The notes beneath the pieces are model-generated. The model made no database searches. It saw nothing but the letters and a program-made list of their open reading frames with translations, and was not told the origin of the DNA. A program made the position numbers and the translations under genes. From Parabacteroides sp. Marseille-P3160 (GTDB lineage: Bacteria > Bacteroidota > Bacteroidia > Bacteroidales > Tannerellaceae), in the NCBI RefSeq assembly GCF_900162725.1, contig NZ_LT799418.1, positions 251,194 to 315,193 on the forward strand: a DNA stretch of 64,000 nt. The letters run 5' to 3'. Below are positions 59,081 through 64,000 of the stretch, in pieces (position 1 is the first letter of the stretch; the number at the start of each line of letters is the position of its first letter).

Positions 59081-60103
59081 CTAATCAAAAACAGGTTCCC
59101 AATAGTTGGAATGATAGGCATCGAAACAGAGTTTGATCTGGTCTTCATTATTTTTTTCGAGAGCCAGAGGAGGGAGTTCGGCCAAGCCGAAAAATTCACT
59201 TCTTTCCGTTTCTACGTTCGGTGTGAAACTTCCTCCGACTATTTCGCATAAAACAAAAGCTTTGCTTATACCATAAGCATATAGAGGCAAATTATGTTTG
59301 TTTCGGTCTTGAATGGCAATCAATCTGACCGGGAGCACATCTAATCCGGATTCTTCTTTTGCCTCTTTTATGGTATTCGATTTGATGGACTCATTGACGT
59401 CCACCCATCCTCCGGGTAATGACCAGGTTCCGTTTTTCTCTTTGACAAGCAAGATCTTGTCATCCTCAAAGATGGCCGCTCTTGTATCGAGTTTGGGTGT
59501 CTGGAATCCCGTTTCATTACAAAAAACGTCTTTTACTTGTTCTTTTGAAATTCCTGTCTTTAAACTCATTATCTCTGCCGAAATTTCTTTCAGTCTTTCG
59601 AAGCGCTCTACATCGAAGGCATCCTTTGAATAGGTAGTGCCTGCTTGTGATATGAATTGTAACTCCATGGCCCATTTCAGCCAAGGAAGTTCGCCGAAAG
59701 GATCCGGATTCATTGCCAGGAGGTATGGGATATCCTCTGGTTTGCTGAAATAATAAGTAGCATAGAGATGCTTCACCGACATGCATTCCCATAGCGCTAA
59801 TCCCCAATCAACTCCGGCAGCTTTTGCATATTGTGAATGTTGAATAGTGCTTCCGATAGTGAGTATCTCTTCTTTATGTGCGCCGGTTGTTTCGATATAT
59901 TTTATTATCGGATTTGACATAGGGGGATCTTCCGCATAAATTACTGTTTCGAAAAGGTCTGTCCTATTCAATGGGGGGGTGTCTTTTTGGCTTTCCGGGA
60001 GGATGAGTCCGAATCTTATCCCCTTGTTCTTTAATTCATTTGCTAAAGCCTTCATTTCGGAAAAGAGGGGAATATCGAAAAGAAGATGTTTGTATTTTTG
60101 CAT
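59081..60103 (-). CDS. HAD remnant - Nudix_N - Nudix hydrolase fusion
   Basis: About 340 residues from the ATG at 60103 (MQKYKHLLFDI); the frame is open to an ATG at 60136. N-terminal HAD-like part resembles phosphoglycolate phosphatases but reads LLFDIPLFSEMKALA where LLFDxDGTL and a cap domain should be, so the nucleophile Asp motif is lost. A Nudix N-terminal domain (MELQFISQAGTTYSKDAFDV) and a Nudix hydrolase follow, with Nudix box GGWVDVNESIKSNTIKEA-KEESG (Lys for the usual Arg). It hydrolyses some nucleoside-diphosphate derivative. Starts 45 nt after the SDR stop. Confidence 0.82.
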   Translation of the reverse strand: MQKYKHLLFDIPLFSEMKALANELKNKGIRFGLILPESQKDTPPLNRTDLFETVIYAEDPPMSNPIIKYIETTGAHKEEILTIGSTIQHSQYAKAAGVDWGLALWECMSVKHLYATYYFSKPEDIPYLLAMNPDPFGELPWLKWAMELQFISQAGTTYSKDAFDVERFERLKEISAEIMSLKTGISKEQVKDVFCNETGFQTPKLDTRAAIFEDDKILLVKEKNGTWSLPGGWVDVNESIKSNTIKEAKEESGLDVLPVRLIAIQDRNKHNLPLYAYGISKAFVLCEIVGGSFTPNVETERSEFFGLAELPPLALEKNNEDQIKLCFDAYHSNYWEPVFD

Positions 60104-60148
60104 TATATGGAACTCTTTTTTGTCGGTTAAATTCATGCGGAATTTTTT

Positions 60149-60943
60149 TTAGGGTTGCTTGCCGATATAGGCCAGGATACCGCCGTCGACATAAAGGATA
60201 TGTCCGTTGACGAAATTGGAGGCATCAGAAGCCAGAAAGACGACTGGTCCCTGCAAGTCTTCGGGTGATCCCCAGCGCGCGGCCGGGGTCTTAGCGATAA
60301 TGAAGGAGTCGAACGGATGGCGCGAACCGTCCGGTTGCCTTTCCCTTAGTGGAACGGTCTGGGGGGTTGCTATATAACCGGGGCCTAAGCCGTTGCATTG
60401 AATGTTGTATTTCCCATATTCGGAGCAGATATTACGGGTCAGCATCTTCAGTCCTCCTTTCGAGGCTGCGTAAGCCGAAACGGTTTCCCGGCCAAGTTCG
60501 CTCATCATCGAACAGAGATTGATGATTTTGCCGTGTCCTTTATTTATCATGCCCGGAATGACTGCTTTTGAAACAATAAACGGGCCGGTTAAGTCAATAT
60601 CGACGACCTGCCGGAAATCGGCGGCGCTCATCTCTGTCATGGGAATGCGTTTGATGATACCGGCATTGTTGACTAGGATATCAATGATGCCAACCTGTTT
60701 TTCTATCTGTGCGACCATCTCATTCACACCCGTTTCATCCGTTACATCGCAGACGAATCCTTTAGCGTCTATACCTGCTTTCCTGTATGAATCCAATCCT
60801 TTTTCGAGAGATTCTTTATGGCGGTCATTGAAGACGATTTGGGCCCCCGCATTTGCAAGAGCGGAAGCGATCGCGAAACCGATCCCATACGCTGCGCCTG
60901 TTATCAAGGCGACTTTTCCTTTCAATGAAAATTGATTGCTCAT
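60149..60943 (-). CDS. SDR oxidoreductase, gluconate 5-dehydrogenase type
   Basis: 264 residues, classical short-chain dehydrogenase. Seen: ALITGAAYGIGFAIASALA (TGxxxGIG cofactor loop), CDVTDE, LVNNAGI (NNAG), INLCSMMSE (catalytic Ser), SAYAASKGGLKML (YxxxK) and NVNGL/GPGYIATP. The length and C-terminus (VFLASDASNFVNGHILYVDG) match gluconate 5-dehydrogenase/KduD-like enzymes of sugar acid metabolism. Substrate inferred from resemblance only. Precedes the HAD-Nudix gene on the same strand. Confidence 0.88.
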   Translation of the reverse strand: MSNQFSLKGKVALITGAAYGIGFAIASALANAGAQIVFNDRHKESLEKGLDSYRKAGIDAKGFVCDVTDETGVNEMVAQIEKQVGIIDILVNNAGIIKRIPMTEMSAADFRQVVDIDLTGPFIVSKAVIPGMINKGHGKIINLCSMMSELGRETVSAYAASKGGLKMLTRNICSEYGKYNIQCNGLGPGYIATPQTVPLRERQPDGSRHPFDSFIIAKTPAARWGSPEDLQGPVVFLASDASNFVNGHILYVDGGILAYIGKQP

Positions 60944-61218
60944 TATGTTCTTGTTTTTACTAATGCCTGATTTTCTGGGGCGATAGTCTTTAAATAGAGA
61001 GATAAATGTACAAAATAAGTGGGAAAAAACGCGTCTGTACGGTTTCTTTTAGTATTATTTAGAAGAAGGGGCGTAACGAATTGCTGCAAGGGAAGGTGTG
61101 ATTTATCCTTTGGCGTGAAAAAGAGTATGCTTCGTTTTTTACTTGATAAACTTCAATAATATAGTAAAGAGAAATATACTTGCATATTTTTAATGTGTGG
61201 GTGAAAATAAGTCCGGAC
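60944..61218. other. Intergenic region downstream of ybeY
   Basis: 275 bp with no gene. CCTTTGGCGTGAAAAAGAGTAT (61107-61128, split here as one motif of 22 nt with its partner) recurs with small changes at 63351-63371. Confidence 0.3.
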
Positions 61219-61641
61219 TTATTCCAACGCATATAATGCGAGGGCTTTGTTTTCTTCGGCGGCCATTTGCTCGCGTTCCCCGGGGCCTTTGTCGTTAATG
61301 CCGCAGAGGTGGAGGATGCCGTGGATAATGACCCGGTGAAGTTCCTCGTTGTAAGGGGTTTGAAAGGCTTCGGAATTACTATTGACCGTATCCAGACTAA
61401 TAAAGATGTCACCTGAGATGCGGTCTTTATCCGTATAATCGAAGGTGATGATGTCGGTGTAGTAATCGTGTTGGAGATATTGCCGGTTTATTTCTAATAT
61501 CTTCTCGTCCGAACAAAAGAGGTAAGAGATATTCCCCACAGTTTTCCCATACGTTCCGGCTACTGTTTTGATCCAATCACCGACCTTTTTTTTCTTTATA
61601 GCCGGTAGCTTAACTCCTTCTGCATAGAATGTGATCGTCAT
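61219..61641 (-). CDS. ybeY: Endoribonuclease YbeY (16S rRNA maturation)
   Basis: 140 residues from the ATG at 61641 (MTITFYAEGVKLPAIKKKK), which follows the upstream stop by 4 nt; an ATG at 61653 would overlap it. Signature HRVIIHGILHLCGINDK holds the zinc-binding His residues (HGxLHLxG, with NDKGPGE where the third His motif is often DH). YDTDIITFDY-type strand (YYTDIITFDYTDKDRISGDI) also matches. It is a metal-dependent RNase for 16S 3' end maturation and ribosome quality control. Confidence 0.93.
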   Translation of the reverse strand: MTITFYAEGVKLPAIKKKKVGDWIKTVAGTYGKTVGNISYLFCSDEKILEINRQYLQHDYYTDIITFDYTDKDRISGDIFISLDTVNSNSEAFQTPYNEELHRVIIHGILHLCGINDKGPGEREQMAAEENKALALYALE

Positions 61642-61645
61642 ACTT

Positions 61646-62890
61646 TTAAGCAATTAAAAAGGAAAAGAATAAATAGGTGACCAGAATAGCGGCAATAGCT
61701 CCGGAAATATCAGCCAGTAACGCACATTGAATGGTGTATCGGGTATTGCGGATGCCTACGCTTCCATAATATAGCGCGACGACATAGAATGCCGTATCTG
61801 TTGATCCCTGTGCAATACAAGCGAGACGACCGACAAAAGAATCGACGCCGTAAACATTCATTGCGTCCAGCATCATTCCTCTGGAGCCGCTTCCACTGAG
61901 CGGTTTCATGATCATTGTCGGTAGGGCGCCTACGAACTCTGTATTCAAACCTACTGAAGCGACGCACCAACGGATCCCTCCTACCAAAGCGTCCATTGCA
62001 CCGGAAGCCCTGAAGATGCCGATCCCTACCAAAATAGCTATCAAGTAGGGGATAATCGTGATAGCTGTTGTAAACCCTTCTTTGGCCCCTTCTATAAAAG
62101 CGTCATAGACATTGATCTTTTTACGAATACCGGAAAAAAGGAATCCGCAAATAATTGTAAAGAGTACTGTATTGGCAAAAAGGGTGGAATAGAGGGTAAC
62201 TTGTTCTTGCGACATGGATTTGAAGAGAAACATAAGTCCGAAGATAAAAGCGAGAAGACCTCCGAAAAACAGGAGTAAATTCTTTTGGAAAATATTAATT
62301 TTTTGCATGACACAGACTGCAACGATCGCAACCAGCGTCGAAGAGAAGGTCGTCAACATGATCGGCAGAAAGACATCGGAAGGGTTGGCAGCTCCCATCT
62401 GCGCACGATACATCATGATCGTGATCGGGATGATGGTCAATCCCGAAGCATTGATGCAAAGAAACATGATCATCGGATTACTCGCCGAATTCTTTTTCGG
62501 ATTCAGCTCCTGCAATTGTTGCATAGCCTTGAGCCCCATAGGGGTTGCAGCATTGTCGAGCCCCAAGAGATTGGCGGAGAAATTCATAAAGATCGATCCG
62601 GTTACCGGATGGTCTTTGGGCAGATCCGGAAAAAGTTTACTGAAAACGGGAGAAGCCAGCCGCGCAAATGCCTGAATTAAGCCTCCCTTCTCACCTATCT
62701 TCATGATCCCGAGCCAAAGAGACAAAATACCTGTCAATCCCAAAGAAATTTCAAAACCCATCTTTGCGGAATCAAAGGTAGAGTTGATAATCAGCGTGAA
62801 GACATCGGTATCTCCCAAGAAGATCAATTTCGCTAAGGCAACCACAAAGGCAATAAGGAAGAAGGCAATCCAGATGTAATTTAATACCAT
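61646..62890 (-). CDS. SpmA/SpmB-like nucleoside-recognition membrane protein
   Basis: 414 residues from the ATG at 62890 (MVLNYIWIAFFLIAFVVALA); the frame opens at 62968. About ten membrane helices in two similar halves, each a Gate/nucleoside-recognition domain, fused as SpmA plus SpmB are in many Bacteroidota. Landmarks: MNFSANLLGLDNAATPMGLKAM (SpmA) and MKPLSGSGSRGMMLDAMNVY, AQGSTDTAFYVVALYYGSVG (SpmB). Transport role unknown in non-sporulating bacteria. Directly upstream of ybeY, 4 nt apart. Confidence 0.88.
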   Translation of the reverse strand: MVLNYIWIAFFLIAFVVALAKLIFLGDTDVFTLIINSTFDSAKMGFEISLGLTGILSLWLGIMKIGEKGGLIQAFARLASPVFSKLFPDLPKDHPVTGSIFMNFSANLLGLDNAATPMGLKAMQQLQELNPKKNSASNPMIMFLCINASGLTIIPITIMMYRAQMGAANPSDVFLPIMLTTFSSTLVAIVAVCVMQKINIFQKNLLLFFGGLLAFIFGLMFLFKSMSQEQVTLYSTLFANTVLFTIICGFLFSGIRKKINVYDAFIEGAKEGFTTAITIIPYLIAILVGIGIFRASGAMDALVGGIRWCVASVGLNTEFVGALPTMIMKPLSGSGSRGMMLDAMNVYGVDSFVGRLACIAQGSTDTAFYVVALYYGSVGIRNTRYTIQCALLADISGAIAAILVTYLFFSFLIA

Positions 62891-63393
62891 ATATTTCTTT
62901 TGAAAGATTGAGAGACAAAAGTAGTAATTCTTCTTTGCATTGGAGAGCTGTTTGTTTATTTTTGTCACGAATAAATATCGAATGGAAACAAAAAATAAGC
63001 CTTGAAGTTAAAGAGGTGATGAAATATCCCCCGATAGACCTTTATCCGTGTTAAATTTTCAAAGTAGTTGATCTATCTGCCGCAATGCAAATAGCTCTTT
63101 TGTGAAAAAGAGATGTAAAATAAAGAAAGCTTACGTTGAAAGCATTATCTGTGTCCTATTTATCCGTTTGAACTTTAAACGAATTCGGCTATAGTTGAGA
63201 ATCTGTTTTTTTTGCACTGTTTTTTTAATTTTCTCTGGCCGGCAAAAGATCTTCATCCGGCCAGAGAAAGATCTTTTGCCGGCCGGTGGAAAGTAGGATT
63301 TTGCTACCTGTGAAACAAAAAGGTACTGCCTCGCCCATGTTTTGCCTATGCCTTGGCATGAAAAAGAGTATATTGTGCACAAAAGAAAGACAT
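62891..63393. other. 500-bp intergenic region with overlapping inverted repeats
   Basis: No convincing gene. At 63230-63284 two alternative hairpins share bases: TTTCTCTGGCCGG (63230-63242) with CCGGCCAGAGAAA (63257-63269), and GGCCGGCAAAAGATCTT (63237-63253) with its exact complement at 63268-63284. Being just past the sigma-factor stop, they may terminate it. A 21-nt motif at 63351-63371 recurs at 61107. Confidence 0.5.
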
Positions 63394-64000
63394 TTACAAA
63401 AATGAATTTAGGTAATCATAAAAATTTAATAGAATTGAAGAATTGACAAATAAACTAATGAAGGTAAGCTGGGAACGTATTTCTGATGTTATTTTTGTCA
63501 TATGGCTCTGTACCGTCTTTTCACTGATTGAGAGTTGATTTGCAGTCTCTTTAATAGAATACCCTCTCTTTATACGCAATTGGTAGATTTTTTGATCTAA
63601 TTGGGGTAACTTATTCACCAATTGATCAACCAGTTCTATAATATCTTTTTCTACTAAATCCTCGAATACATGACAATATTGTATGTTTTTAGAAACATCA
63701 TTTTCTATGTTTTCATTCTGAATAATTATGCTTTTAGTAATGTGACGATAATAATCAAGTATTCTTTTCGAAAGAATATAGAACAATGATTTAGAAGCGT
63801 CTCCCTCCTCATTTATTCGAATAAGAGAACTGGAAGTCCAAACAAATAACCAAAACTCCTGACACAAATCTTCAATCGCATTTATGTCTTTTATCCTTGA
63901 ACTAACTTGTTTAAGTATGGATTGGCTATATCGGTCGTATAATTCCTTAAATGCAGATTCATCCTTTTTAGAAATGTTCTCTAACAGTTTTTTATCAGAT
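63394..64000 (-). CDS. ECF-type RNA polymerase sigma factor, start outside window
   Basis: The frame is open to the window edge, so the start lies beyond 64000. About 201 residues are visible: DESAFKELYDRYSQSILKQV, INAIEDLCQEFWLFVW (region 2, D-(V/L)xQExF), then region 4 QLDQKIYQLRIKRGYSIKET, ANQLSISEKTVQSHM. The order and sizes fit Bacteroidota ECF sigma-70 factors, which often pair with anti-sigma/TonB systems. The C-terminus ends in a hydrophobic stretch (FISLFVNSSILLNFYDYLN), unusual for the family and possibly a membrane-associated tail. Partner genes would be outside the window. Confidence 0.9.
   Translation of the reverse strand, partial: SDKKLLENISKKDESAFKELYDRYSQSILKQVSSRIKDINAIEDLCQEFWLFVWTSSSLIRINEEGDASKSLFYILSKRILDYYRHITKSIIIQNENIENDVSKNIQYCHVFEDLVEKDIIELVDQLVNKLPQLDQKIYQLRIKRGYSIKETANQLSISEKTVQSHMTKITSEIRSQLTFISLFVNSSILLNFYDYLNSFL

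Noticed and set aside
63131-63382. 83-codon minus-strand ORF downstream of the sigma factor
   Set aside because: It runs through the overlapping hairpins, has no recognisable protein features and odd composition.

Overview
The window comes from a gut-type member of the Bacteroidota (Bacteroidales, most like Parabacteroides or Bacteroides). The evidence is a SusC/SusD pair with a hybrid two-component regulator, a DUF4374/TonB/PepSY iron cassette, a long-form IspG, promoters of the TAnnTTTG type, and mobilizable islands of Bacteroidales style. Almost all genes are on the minus strand.

1-5.5 kb is core chromosome: dut (cut by the window edge), ispG, purE, gcvH, a PAP2-like membrane protein and rpoN. 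A tRNA-Leu(CAA) gene at 5743-5826 is the target of repeated integration. Its 3' end recurs as direct repeats at 24890, 28191 and 41153, each shorter than the last. These split the next 35 kb into stacked islands.

Island 1 (5.8-24.9 kb) is intact. It has a tyrosine recombinase at the right end, a mobilization set (relaxase, MobC-like protein, a hairpin oriT candidate), a primase, a VapE-like helicase, an excisionase-like HTH protein and an AlbA/Schlafen-type regulator. Its cargo is a tightly packed six-gene operon (15.9 to 6.0 kb): a type III-like Mod methyltransferase, a second methyltransferase of different motif order, a protein with two GHKL ATPase domains and a histidine-kinase-like phosphoacceptor helix, a receiver-like partner, a type III Res helicase-nuclease and an unknown 217-residue protein. 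This restriction-modification module with a built-in phosphorelay is the best candidate for a poorly described defence system.

Island 2 (24.9-28.2 kb) is decayed: DJ-1/PfpI protein, GNAT, a RhuM/cupin chimeric remnant, a serine beta-lactamase-like hydrolase and a frameshifted integrase tail. Island 3 (28.2-41.2 kb) carries a XusABC-like xenosiderophore uptake operon with a divergent AraC regulator, a broken DUF1016 gene, acetyltransferases, a Crp/Fnr-type regulator flanked by two perfect TTGATnnnnATCAA boxes, a lipoprotein, a HEIGH metalloprotease and gene debris. A short stretch of further debris (41.2-41.7 kb) follows.

41.8-57.2 kb is a polysaccharide utilization locus: GH105, a small secreted protein, GH3, SusD, SusC, a 1354-residue hybrid two-component regulator and a divergent GH2. 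A 130-bp inverted-repeat element sits between susD and the GH3 gene. 57.2-64 kb returns to ordinary chromosome: a DEDDh exonuclease, an SDR / HAD-Nudix / SGNH hydrolase group, ybeY, an SpmA/SpmB-like membrane protein, and an ECF sigma factor cut by the window edge.
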